A stretch of 8,045 nt of DNA from UBA2272 sp034368805 (GTDB taxonomy: Bacteria; Actinomycetota; Coriobacteriia; Anaerosomatales; Anaerosomataceae): contig JAXMLJ010000103.1 in NCBI GenBank assembly GCA_034368805.1, positions 1 to 8,045 on the forward strand, in the 5' to 3' direction. The translations under genes and the position numbers were made by a program. Of this stretch, positions 1 through 6,904 are shown in pieces (within the stretch, counting starts at the first letter, position 1; the number at the start of each line of letters is the position of its first letter). The notes under the pieces are model-generated. The model was not told the DNA's origin, did not search any database, and saw only the letters and a program-made list of their open reading frames with translations.

Positions 1-2
1 TG

Positions 3-1079
3 GTCGCGGCAGCGCTGCGTGGCGCGCTACTGGCGACCGCGATGGCGGGGCTGGTAGCGTGGGCGCTCACGCGTTCGGGGCGCGTCGTCGCCGTGGCTGC
101 TGCACTCAGCGTGAGCCTCGTGGCGGGGTCGATCGTCCTCGCGGGCGCGACGTTGGATACGGGCGCCTTCGCGGAGCCGCGCTTCGAAGGGGTGCTGGCA
201 CACGCTCCCGCTGCCTTCAGTCTCGTCGAGCAGCGCTTCGCGGACGTCGAGAGTCTGCAGCGGCAGCTCGGCTCGCTGGCTTCGGACCTTGCCGCCTATT
301 ACGGCGTGGAGCAGTCATTCGCTGCGGGCGGCTTGCTGTCCGATACGTACCGGGTACTCCACGTCAGCGACCTTCACCTCGATCCGGTGGGCATGCAGCT
401 CGCGCTCGACCTCGCGTCGGCCTACGATGTCGAGCTGATCATCGACACAGGCGACATCACCCACTTCGGCACGGTTCCAGAGTCGATGCTCGTCCTGGCA
501 CAAATCGGCCGCCGGCCGTACGTGTTCGTGCCCGGCAACCACGACTCTCCGGAGATCGGTGCGGCTCTTGCCGGGAGCGGACGGGTGAGTGTCCTCGACG
601 GGGAGACGACCACCACCGCTCGCGGGCTGGTCATCCTGGGCATCGGCGATCCGGCCGGCGCGGGCTCCGATGTCGAGCCGGATCCGATGTTGGCCGGGAA
701 GCGCGGACGCGAGGTCGCTCGCACGCTGGGCGCTCGGACGGGTCCGGGCTTCCGGTCGCCGGACGTGGTTGCGGTGCACGATCCCGCGACCGGCGTCCCG
801 TTCGCGGGCACGGTGCCGGTCGTGCTCTCCGGTCACACCCACACGGCGATACTCGAGTGGGTCGGCGACACCGTGTTCCTCGGTGTGGGCACCACCGGAG
901 GAGTCCACTTCACCGAACTCACACCCGACCCGCACATCCCTCACGGGGCAGCGATCCTGTACTTCTCGGTGGCGGAGCCGGGCAGGCTCGTGGCCATCGA
1001 TCAGATCGAGGTGTACGGCAAGACGCGGCAGTCGACCATCCGTCGCACGATCGTGGACGAAGCGCTCCTCGGCCAGTGA
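3..1079 (+). CDS. Membrane-anchored metallophosphoesterase (calcineurin-like), 5' partial
   Basis: Predicted metal-dependent phosphoesterase of the calcineurin-like superfamily, tethered to the membrane with the catalytic domain probably outside. The frame is open to the left edge, so the true start lies upstream; the ATG at 42 is only an internal Met. Numbered from that Met, the family motifs appear in order: SDLHLD (D110, H112), GDITH (D138), GNHD (N166, H167), VHD (H246) and GHTH (H265, H267). These are the usual two-metal ligands, so the enzyme looks intact. Two hydrophobic stretches lie before the domain, one across the left edge to about residue 10 and one at about 14-37. A linker of about 60 residues follows before the catalytic domain at about 103. 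The substrate cannot be read from sequence. The next gene starts 77 bases downstream on the same strand, so co-transcription is possible. Family assignment is secure; the function is general only. Confidence 0.9.
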   Translation, partial: VAAALRGALLATAMAGLVAWALTRSGRVVAVAAALSVSLVAGSIVLAGATLDTGAFAEPRFEGVLAHAPAAFSLVEQRFADVESLQRQLGSLASDLAAYYGVEQSFAAGGLLSDTYRVLHVSDLHLDPVGMQLALDLASAYDVELIIDTGDITHFGTVPESMLVLAQIGRRPYVFVPGNHDSPEIGAALAGSGRVSVLDGETTTTARGLVILGIGDPAGAGSDVEPDPMLAGKRGREVARTLGARTGPGFRSPDVVAVHDPATGVPFAGTVPVVLSGHTHTAILEWVGDTVFLGVGTTGGVHFTELTPDPHIPHGAAILYFSVAEPGRLVAIDQIEVYGKTRQSTIRRTIVDEALLGQ

Positions 1080-1156
1080 GCAGACGTCGTGCTGCGGTAT
1101 CATGACCTGAGGTGCGCCGGTCGGCGTCACAGCAGCGCGGAGGGGTTGGAGGAGCG

Positions 1157-2962
1157 ATGTCGCAGGTGATGGAGCACGTCCACCAGCTTGCCGGGATCAT
1201 CGGCCCGCGCCCGACGACGACCGATGCCGAGGCGCAGGCGGCCGAGTATATCGAAGACGTGCTCGCAGCTCGCGGTCTGGACGTTGAGCGCCAGGAGTTC
1301 GACTGCGTCCGCACGCACTCGTGGGCGTTCGTCATCTACCATGTGCTCACGATCGCCGCAGCGGCGCTGTCACTCGTTTCCAGCTGGCCTGCGCTCGCGC
1401 TGGCTGTGGTGGTCGCGGTAGTCCTACGCCTCGATCTCGACACGCGCTTCGGTGTCTCCCGCTTCCTGCCCAAGGGCCCGAGCCAGAACATCATCGCGCG
1501 GCACGTGCCGCGCGCGCGTCGCGGCGAGCGCATGAAGCGCGTGATCGTCGTCGCGCACTACGACTCGGCCGTTTCTTCACTTGACTACAGCCCGGGTCTT
1601 GCCAAGAATGCCGGTCTCTTGCGCAGGCTCGCGACGTGGGCGACCGTGGCGACTCCGGCGGTCATCCTTCTCGGTGCGCTGCCGCTGGCCGCCGAGTGGA
1701 AGCCCTGGACCGGCTACGCCGCGCTCGCGGCGTCGGCGTACCTGATCGTGCCGCTCATCATCCACCTGCACCGGCAGGTGTTCGGGTACGCCACCGACGG
1801 CGCCAACGACAACGCCTCCGGTGTGGCCGCGATGCTCGGCGTCATGGAGGCGACCGTGCCGATGCCGGACGTGACCTCACAGCGGACGCAGCCGCTCCGC
1901 CGCAGCGCTGACGTCGCGTACGAGGCCGAGGTCGTCCCGGAAGACGTTCTGCTCGAGTACAAGGATGTCGGCGACGAACCGGCGCCGTTGCCCCAGACGA
2001 TACCGCTCGACGGGTTCGGCGATGTCGGGTGGGAGACCGGACCTCTCGACGGCGTTCCGCCCGCCCGCGCATCGGTCGGCTCTACGCCGGATCCGATGCT
2101 CGCCGGGGAACAGGCTGGTGTAGCCGATGCTGCCGATGCCGACCTCGGCTCACTGTGGGAAGAACCGTCACCGGAAGCCGTGGAACCCGTCGTCGGTGGG
2201 CGTCCGGCGTGGCGTGACGAGGAGCCCGGTGAGGGCCAGGAGCGTCTGGATCTCGAGGTCGCCGAGGAGGCGTCGTTCGAGGAGGCCGCACCCGGTCGGT
2301 CGCGTGACGGCGAGGAGCATCGGGGCATACGGGACTGGCTCGGCATCGGACGCGGATTCGACGTCCGCAAGGCGGGCAAGGAGATCGGCACCTGGGACAA
2401 CATCGAGAGTGACGGAGACGACGAGTTCGGCTTCAAGGCTGGCACCGCAGGTGGCGAGGCGACCGCCGACGAAGCGGCGCGCATTCGTCGGCGCGTGACG
2501 GAGCACGTCGATCGGGCGCTTTCCGAGAAGGAGATCTGGTTCGTCGCGACCGGCGCGAAGGAGTCCGGCGGCTGGGGTATGCGCGCCCTTCTCGACGCTT
2601 ATCCCGATGACGTCCGTGACGCGCTCATCATCAATCTCGACAACGTGGGCGCCGGGACGGTCGCCTACGTCACGGACGAGGGGAATGGACGCCGCTACCG
2701 TGCCGACAGGCGGCTCGTCTCTCAGGCCCGGCGGACCGCTCGGGAGAGCGGGCTCTCGGTGAAGGGGCAGTCGGGCAGGGGCATGATGACCGACGCGACC
2801 CCGGCGTTGGCGCGGCGATTCCATGCGATGAGCGTCATGGCGTTCGACATCAACGGCCGGCTGCCGGATCGGCACTGGCACACCGACGTCTACGAGAACG
2901 TCTCGCAGACCACGATCGAGACCGCGGCCGCGTTCGTGACCGCGATGATCCGCGATCTCTAG
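1157..2962 (+). CDS. M28-family metallopeptidase-like membrane protein with large inserts
   Basis: A 601-residue protein with an M28 (aminopeptidase Y/Iap-like) fold signature. I chose ATG 1157 because GGAGG lies 4 bases upstream; an in-frame GTG at 1112 would add 15 residues with no comparable ribosome site. Zinc-site motifs seen are AHYD (H134, D136), GANDNASG (D217), AKES (E469), NLDNVG (D495) and WHTD (H575). The usual Glu-Glu pair reads Lys468-Glu469, so the catalytic base position is Lys while the metal-ligand Glu is kept. Two TM segments (about 56-75 and 79-95) precede the domain. Two more (about 158-178 and 186-203) sit between the first and second zinc motifs. Residues about 235-440 form an acidic, Pro/Gly-rich, probably disordered insert. 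It could be an active peptidase or a pseudoenzyme. A TATCAT sequence at 1098-1103 is a possible -10, but there is no good -35. Its stop overlaps that of the convergent gene. Confidence 0.85.
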   Translation: MSQVMEHVHQLAGIIGPRPTTTDAEAQAAEYIEDVLAARGLDVERQEFDCVRTHSWAFVIYHVLTIAAAALSLVSSWPALALAVVVAVVLRLDLDTRFGVSRFLPKGPSQNIIARHVPRARRGERMKRVIVVAHYDSAVSSLDYSPGLAKNAGLLRRLATWATVATPAVILLGALPLAAEWKPWTGYAALAASAYLIVPLIIHLHRQVFGYATDGANDNASGVAAMLGVMEATVPMPDVTSQRTQPLRRSADVAYEAEVVPEDVLLEYKDVGDEPAPLPQTIPLDGFGDVGWETGPLDGVPPARASVGSTPDPMLAGEQAGVADAADADLGSLWEEPSPEAVEPVVGGRPAWRDEEPGEGQERLDLEVAEEASFEEAAPGRSRDGEEHRGIRDWLGIGRGFDVRKAGKEIGTWDNIESDGDDEFGFKAGTAGGEATADEAARIRRRVTEHVDRALSEKEIWFVATGAKESGGWGMRALLDAYPDDVRDALIINLDNVGAGTVAYVTDEGNGRRYRADRRLVSQARRTARESGLSVKGQSGRGMMTDATPALARRFHAMSVMAFDINGRLPDRHWHTDVYENVSQTTIETAAAFVTAMIRDL

Positions 2963-3624
2963 CTGGCCGCTTCCTCATCGGTCGTTGCCGTGCGCGACGA
3001 CGACCGTGCATAGAACGCGAGCGCCGATCCGCCGGTGAGCAGCGCGGCCGACACGTAGAACACCGGCAGCATGTACGGGGACCGCTGCAGCGCTACGACC
3101 ACGAGCGCGAGCAGGATGAATCCGAGGTGCAGCATCCCCGAACCGCTCTTTGCGATCCGGCTCTCGCTCACGTAGGTGAGTGACCGCGCACCCGTGAGCG
3201 TGAGCACCACGACCGCGACCTGGATGAGCGCAGCGAGGCCGAGGTAGACTGCCAGTCCTGTCGCCATCGAGCCGCTGATCGCTGCCGTCACCACGCCGAC
3301 AGTCACCATCACCGTCGACACCGCGGCGAGTGTACGGCGTGCGAGCAGCCGCTTCGGCACGCACAGTCCCATGACCACGACGAGCGCCACCACGAGTGGG
3401 CCCGCGATACCGTTCATGACCGCGATGAACGCCGGGTACGCCGTCATCTCGAAGCCCGGTTGCGTCCGGTAGCCCCACCATGCGTACAGGGTGCCGATGA
3501 GCGATTGGGTGCCGAGTGCGCCGAGGAGCATCACGGTGAGCATCATGAGGAGGAAGTCCCAACCGCTCGCCGGCGCGGCGGCCGCCGACGATCCAGACTG
3601 CGGGATGCGGGTCTTCTCGGCCAT
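2959..3624 (-). CDS. Multi-TM membrane protein, probable C-terminal half of a split CcmF
   Basis: A 221-residue protein with about six TM segments (about 22-48, 64-89, 98-117, 121-144, 162-180 and 184-205) and a short polar tail. I chose the ATG at 3624 over the one at 3630 because AGGAG abuts the 3630 codon but sits 6 bases from 3624. It follows the upstream ccmF-like gene by 12 bases, so the two are an operon. From memory of the family, its order of features resembles the C-terminal half of CcmF. These are a TM with a T-V-x-L-L-G-like start, then a Y-P-x-F-x-x-V-M region leading into a G-P-L TM, and later a GMLHLGF stretch like the conserved AHLG of CcmF. H166 would then be the second membrane heme-b ligand. 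It lacks the large extracytoplasmic region usual near the CcmF C-terminus. The likely role is heme handling in cytochrome c maturation with its neighbour. The family call is inference. Confidence 0.6.
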   Translation of the reverse strand: MAEKTRIPQSGSSAAAAPASGWDFLLMMLTVMLLGALGTQSLIGTLYAWWGYRTQPGFEMTAYPAFIAVMNGIAGPLVVALVVVMGLCVPKRLLARRTLAAVSTVMVTVGVVTAAISGSMATGLAVYLGLAALIQVAVVVLTLTGARSLTYVSESRIAKSGSGMLHLGFILLALVVVALQRSPYMLPVFYVSAALLTGGSALAFYARSSSRTATTDEEAAS

Positions 3625-3636
3625 CGCCATCTCCTC

Positions 3637-4605
3637 TCACACCACCGAGTGCGCGCCGGGCACGACATAGGTGGTGACGTACGTCAGCACGAGTGCGACG
3701 AACGATAGGACGGCAAGTATCGCGACCACGCGCCACATCCCCGACCGGCGCAGGTAGAGCCGTGCGTGCAGATAGGCGGTGTACAGCAGCCACATCATGA
3801 TCGACATGTTGACCTTGCCGGACCACCACCACGACTCGCCCGACCATGCGAGTATCGCCCACGGAAAGCCGATGAGCATGCCGAAGGTCAGCGGCAGGTA
3901 GCCGAAGCGCGCCCACCGATAGGCGGTCTGCTCGAAGGAGCTCCGGCGCTTGACGATCATCAACACGGTGGCCGCGAACGACGCCACGAATGCTCCGTAG
4001 CTCACGAAGAGCAGCGGCGGGTGCACCCACATATACCAGGTGTTGTAGTAGAAGCGCCTCGAGCCCTCGAGTCCCTGGAATGCCCCCGAGGCCATACCGA
4101 CGTCTCCCGAGTTCCACGCGGCGAGATAGCTGCCGTACTGGGCGAAGAAGCTTGGGAGCGGCTCGGCGAAGGGGCGGCCCCACACGAGTGCGCCTGTTGC
4201 GAGAAGTGCGGCGGCGACGGCGAGGGTGGGCTGCAACTCGGCTCTGTGCCGACGGAGTACGAGCGCGATGACGGTCAGGATGAGCGCCCAGACGTACAGC
4301 TTCTCCGACTCGATCCACATAGGGACCGCGAACGACCCGCTGACGCGCCCGGTCACCGGGTCGACGAGCACGGCCAGATCCCAGAGCCGCAGGTGGAACC
4401 ATGCAAGGACTACCTCGCCGATCACAAGCGTCGCCGTGAGCGCGCCGAGTGCCGCCGGCAGGAAGCGCCGGGCGGCGGGGGCGAGTGCCGCAAGCACGAC
4501 AGCCGCCGCCGCGATGAGGATCGCCGGGTCGAGGAAGCGCCCCCACTGGCCGAGGGTCGTCACGAGTGCGTCGAGCGATGTGGCTGTGGCTGTGGCAGAG
4601 AACAT
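3637..4605 (-). CDS. CcsA/CcmF-type cytochrome c biogenesis (heme-handling) membrane protein
   Basis: A 322-residue protein with about eight TM segments, from the heme-handling protein superfamily that presents heme to apocytochromes c on the outer face of the membrane. The start ATG has GGAGG 5 bases upstream. Key features are MWIESEKLYVWAL (96-108), resembling the W-x-G-x-E-GS-x-L-W region of CcmF; MWVHPPLLF (H195, the first external heme-ligand His); W258-x-W (259-261) in place of the WWD motif; YLH (H280, the likely membrane His); and GAHS (H319, the second external His). The 258-272 block aligns without gaps to the usual W-S-W-D-P-K-E-T-W-A-L-I-T-W pattern, but D, P and E are S, G and V. 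The protein stops where CcmF would continue; the missing half may be the next gene. CcsA proteins are of similar length, so a stand-alone CcsA is the alternative. No CcsB/ResB or CcmE is visible here. Confidence 0.85.
   Translation of the reverse strand: MFSATATATSLDALVTTLGQWGRFLDPAILIAAAAVVLAALAPAARRFLPAALGALTATLVIGEVVLAWFHLRLWDLAVLVDPVTGRVSGSFAVPMWIESEKLYVWALILTVIALVLRRHRAELQPTLAVAAALLATGALVWGRPFAEPLPSFFAQYGSYLAAWNSGDVGMASGAFQGLEGSRRFYYNTWYMWVHPPLLFVSYGAFVASFAATVLMIVKRRSSFEQTAYRWARFGYLPLTFGMLIGFPWAILAWSGESWWWSGKVNMSIMMWLLYTAYLHARLYLRRSGMWRVVAILAVLSFVALVLTYVTTYVVPGAHSVV
4579..4596 (-). repeat. Three tandem hexanucleotide copies in the start of the ccmF-like gene
   Basis: TGTGGC occurs three times in a row on the + strand, giving GCCACA x3 in the gene and Ala-Thr x3 at residues 4-9. 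Copy-number change would add or remove two residues without shifting frame, so it is unlikely to switch the gene on or off. Confidence 0.6.
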
Positions 4606-4631
4606 GCATACCTCCGGAGCTTCTCAGTATA
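4606..4631 (-). promoter_or_regulatory. Candidate promoter -10 and ribosome site of the ccmF-like operon
   Basis: Reading the minus strand, TATACT at 4631-4626 is a good -10 hexamer. GGAGG at 4615-4611 lies 5 bases before the ATG at 4605. No convincing -35 is visible about 17 bases upstream of the -10. If the -10 is used, the leader is only about 15 bases. Confidence 0.4.
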
Positions 4632-4682
4632 GCGAAACTCATGGCGGAACCCAGCGTACGCACTCGCACCCTCACGACCTGA

Positions 4683-4688
4683 TACACT
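4683..4688 (+). promoter_or_regulatory. Possible -10 for the GGDEF/DUF1461 operon
   Basis: TACACT fits the loose TAnnnT pattern and lies 39 bases before the chosen GTG start in the 122-base divergent spacer. There is no recognisable -35. The hexamer CACTCG occurs three times nearby (4661, 4685, 4692), which may be chance in this GC-rich sequence. Confidence 0.25.
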
Positions 4689-4727
4689 CGGCACTCGTTG
4701 CTGCGAATCCACAGACGGAGGCGTCCG

Positions 4728-5969
4728 GTGGGCGAGAGCAGGATCGCGAAAACGCTGGCTCGGGGGGCGGTCGTCTCCTGGCGTGAGCAGCCGACCCAGT
4801 ACGACATCGAGGCGCTTCGCGCCAACGTGGCGCGCGTGCGTCTCGTGATACAGCTCCGCTGGGGGGTCGTGGTCGCGCTCGCAATCTTCTCGGCCATCGC
4901 GGCATCCGTGTACGCATCCTCCACCGACGTGGCCGCGTTTCTCGCGGACATGAAAGTCCCCGTCGCGGCGCTCGTCTTCGTGGTCGCCTACAACAGCTTC
5001 TATCAACTCACATACCGCAAGGTCGCCAACATAGCGTTCCTCAACCAGGCGCAGCTGCTCTTCGACGTGCTGGTGACCACCGTGCTTGTCTACTACAGCG
5101 GCGGCGTGTACTCGTGGTTCGGCGCCATGTACCTGCTGTTCGTCCTTGAGGCCGCGTTCATCTTGCCGAGGCGATCTGACGTGTGGATGGTCGCCGGTGC
5201 GGCCGCCGTGCTCTATGTCGCCGTTCTGTCTGCCGAGTTCACCGGGATCCTGCCCCACGTCGATCTGCCGTTCGTTCGCAACGAGTTGCATGCCGAGGTA
5301 ACGTACGTGCTGCTGCGGTCCCTGTGGATGCTCACACTGCTCGGCGGCTCGGCCACCGTCGGTCTGCGCATGATGAAGTCCATCCGGGAACGCGAGACCG
5401 AGTTGCAGGAAAGCTCGTTCATGGACGACCTGACAGGCCTGTTCAACCGGCAGTACTTCCACCGCGTTCTGAGCACGGAGGTCGAGCGGTCCAACCGCAA
5501 TGACAGGGGGCTGGCGCTCGTGCTCGCCGACATCGACCGGTTCGGCGAGATCAACCAGACCTTCGGCGTGGATGTGGGTGACGGGTTGCTCGCAGCGGTC
5601 GCGGACAGGCTCCGTGAGATCAGCGGTGCCAAAGCAGGAGAGTCGGGGTTCCCGGTGACCGTCGCCTGCAGGGTCGGCGGCGAGGAACTCGCGCTCATCG
5701 TGCCCGAGGTGGCCCTTCCCGATTCCGAGCGGCTCGATCTCGGCGCGCGGGTCCTTGCGACCGCCGAGGAGCTACGCGAAGCGATCGCCAGCGTGCGTGT
5801 GAGTGGGGTCGGCGTCACCGCGAGTCTCGGCGTTGCGCTCGGCCCCGCTGACGGCGACTCGCCGGACGCTCTGCTCGACGCCGCCGACCGGATGCTCTCG
5901 AGGGCGGCTCGTGCAGGCGGCAATCGCGTCTGCGCGACCTGGACCTGCGAGCGGGGAGACGATGGGTAG
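4728..5969 (+). CDS. Six-TM sensor GGDEF protein (putative diguanylate cyclase)
   Basis: A 413-residue protein predicted to make cyclic di-GMP from two GTP in response to a membrane signal. I chose GTG 4728 because GGAGG lies 6 bases upstream; a TTG at 4698 would add ten residues without a ribosome site. The N-terminal half has about six TM segments (about 39-63, 76-95, 102-123, 127-147, 152-172, 192-213). The YYSGGVYSWFGAMYLL stretch resembles the membrane sensor half of RegB-type kinases. A short helical linker (214-229) leads to the GGDEF domain. Motifs are DDLTGLFNR (233-241), DIDRF (268-272), N276, GGEEL (317-321, usually GGDEF/GGEEF) and ASLGVAL (365-371). The Mg-binding D268 and active-site E319-E320 are present. 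Weaker points are Gly273 for the usual Lys, Gln277 for Asp and no RxxD inhibitory site before GGEEL. It is probably active without product inhibition but could be degenerate. Its last 8 bases overlap the next gene. Confidence 0.88.
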   Translation: MGESRIAKTLARGAVVSWREQPTQYDIEALRANVARVRLVIQLRWGVVVALAIFSAIAASVYASSTDVAAFLADMKVPVAALVFVVAYNSFYQLTYRKVANIAFLNQAQLLFDVLVTTVLVYYSGGVYSWFGAMYLLFVLEAAFILPRRSDVWMVAGAAAVLYVAVLSAEFTGILPHVDLPFVRNELHAEVTYVLLRSLWMLTLLGGSATVGLRMMKSIRERETELQESSFMDDLTGLFNRQYFHRVLSTEVERSNRNDRGLALVLADIDRFGEINQTFGVDVGDGLLAAVADRLREISGAKAGESGFPVTVACRVGGEELALIVPEVALPDSERLDLGARVLATAEELREAIASVRVSGVGVTASLGVALGPADGDSPDALLDAADRMLSRAARAGGNRVCATWTCERGDDG

Positions 5970-6648
5970 CCCTGCCGCACCGTGGAGTAGCCGGGCCGAG
6001 GCCGCTTCTCTCGCGCTCATCCTGGCCCTTGCCATCGTGGGCGTCGCACTCCTTCCTCTCACCACGCCGGCATACGTGCGCTTCATGGTCGGTGCGGTCG
6101 GCTCGGCCGACCGGACGGGCCTTGGGCTCACGGACACACTCGAGACAGCCGAGCACGTCCGCCGCTTCGTGACCGACCCTGCGGCGCCACCGCTGCCTAT
6201 GGCGATCGGCGACCGCGCTGCCTACGACGAAGCGGCCGTATCTCACCTTGCGGATGTGCGCGATGTCCTCGCGCCCGCCCGGTGGCTCGCACCCGGGCTG
6301 GTGCTCGCCGCTTCGGCCTGGATGCTCGCACGCAGGCGCACGCGCGCAGGCCGCGCGGTCGTCGCTTCGGCTCTGTCCGGTGCGGGCTGGTCGCTGCTCG
6401 CGATCGGAGGTGTGGCGGTGCTTGCCGGAGCAGCTGACTTCGACGCGCTCTTCGCCTGGTTCCACAGCCTGTTGTTCGCGTCGGGCACGTGGCTGTTCCC
6501 CGAAGGAGCGCTGCTGATCGAGGTCTTCCCGCTGCCGTTCTGGGTTGCCTCCGGGGCGCTATGGGGACTCGTGATCATCTTGTGCTCAGCCGCCGCCGTG
6601 GCGGCCGCTCACCGAATCCGCTTCACACTGGGTAACAACGGTGTATAG
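5962..6648 (+). CDS. DUF1461 / TIGR01906-type integral membrane protein
   Basis: A 228-residue membrane protein of a family with no known biochemical role. The ATG lies inside the end of the GGDEF gene (8-base overlap) with GGGGAG 3 bases before it, pointing to translational coupling. Family-like features are an N-terminal TM (about 15-35), a long extracytoplasmic loop ending in SHLADVRDVL (94-103), a TM at about 107-123, a TM at about 136-156, the characteristic FDALFAWFHSLLF block (160-172) with GTWLFP (175-180), VFPLPFW (188-194) and a final TM (about 195-216). The length is normal for the family. A frame open upstream to 5803 has no support as coding because it runs inside the GGDEF gene. 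Association with the GGDEF protein suggests a role in the same membrane signal path, but that is inference. Confidence 0.85.
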   Translation: MGSPAAPWSSRAEAASLALILALAIVGVALLPLTTPAYVRFMVGAVGSADRTGLGLTDTLETAEHVRRFVTDPAAPPLPMAIGDRAAYDEAAVSHLADVRDVLAPARWLAPGLVLAASAWMLARRRTRAGRAVVASALSGAGWSLLAIGGVAVLAGAADFDALFAWFHSLLFASGTWLFPEGALLIEVFPLPFWVASGALWGLVIILCSAAAVAAAHRIRFTLGNNGV

Positions 6649-6649
6649 T
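6622..6649 (+). promoter_or_regulatory. Promoter of the DUF5679 gene
   Basis: TTCACA (6622-6627) and TATAGT (6644-6649) are separated by 16 bases, a good sigma-A-type pair (4/6 and 5/6 matches to consensus). It overlaps the last codons and the TAG stop of the DUF1461 gene. Transcription would begin near 6656, giving a leader of about 73 bases. Confidence 0.6.
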
Positions 6650-6683
6650 TTCCTGGGGGCAGGAATGCCTCAGGTGACACCCG

Positions 6684-6698
6684 GTCCCCGCGGGGGGC
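6684..6698 (+). other. GC hairpin in the leader of the DUF5679 gene
   Basis: GTCCCC and GGGGGC can pair around a GCG loop (one G-U pair), containing the perfect palindrome CCCCGCGGGG at 6686-6695. It ends 17 bases before the GGAGG ribosome site. A second possible stem (6652-6674, loop AGGAAT) probably straddles the transcription start, so it may not form in RNA. Confidence 0.4.
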
Positions 6699-6728
6699 TA
6701 CGTCAACGGACTCGAGGAGGTTGGGCGC

Positions 6729-6878
6729 ATGGCGGCCAAGGAAGGTTACTGCGTCAAGTGCAAGTCCAAGCGTGAGATCAAGGACGCCCAGGACATCGTG
6801 ATGAAGAACGGCCGCCCGGCCACCCAGGGCCTGTGCCCCGTGTGCGGGACCAAGATCTTCAAGATCGGCAAGTCGTAA
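6729..6878 (+). CDS. DUF5679 family small zinc-ribbon protein
   Basis: A 49-residue, Lys-rich protein with two Cys pairs, C8-V-K-C11 and C36-P-V-C39, the pattern of a small zinc ribbon. The sequence start MAAKEGYCVKCK and the G-R-P-A-T-Q-G-x-C-P centre (28-37) match what I know of DUF5679 proteins, common in Actinomycetota and related phyla and of unknown role. The ATG has GGAGG (6716-6720) 8 bases upstream. It appears to be a single-gene transcript, with its own promoter overlapping the upstream gene and a GC-rich hairpin shortly after its TAA. Basic charge plus a zinc ribbon would suit nucleic-acid or ribosome contact, but this is speculation. It is easily missed because of its size. Confidence 0.88.
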   Translation: MAAKEGYCVKCKSKREIKDAQDIVMKNGRPATQGLCPVCGTKIFKIGKS

Positions 6879-6904
6879 GAAGCCACGCTAAGGCGCGTGT
6901 TCGA

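Noticed and set aside
1080..1156. Promoter with TATCAT at 1098-1103 before the M28 gene
   Set aside because: No acceptable -35 at 15-19 bases upstream; read-through from the phosphoesterase gene is as likely, so it is only mentioned under the gene.
3766..4632. 288-residue plus-strand frame opposite the ccmF-like gene
   Set aside because: Highly charged, His/Arg/Glu-rich translation typical of the antisense of a membrane-protein gene.
4661..4697. Three CACTCG copies in the divergent spacer as an operator
   Set aside because: Unequal spacing (24 and 7 bases), no dyad symmetry, and a common hexamer in this base composition.
2975..4951. 658-residue open frame on the minus strand
   Set aside because: It overlaps both ccmF-like genes in another frame; its translation is Arg/Pro-rich and without domains, as expected for high-GC shadow frames.
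6665..6775. 36-codon leader ORF overlapping the start of the DUF5679 gene
   Set aside because: It starts near the predicted transcript start with AGGA abutting the ATG and has a low-information Gly/Arg-rich product; the DUF5679 frame has a better ribosome site.
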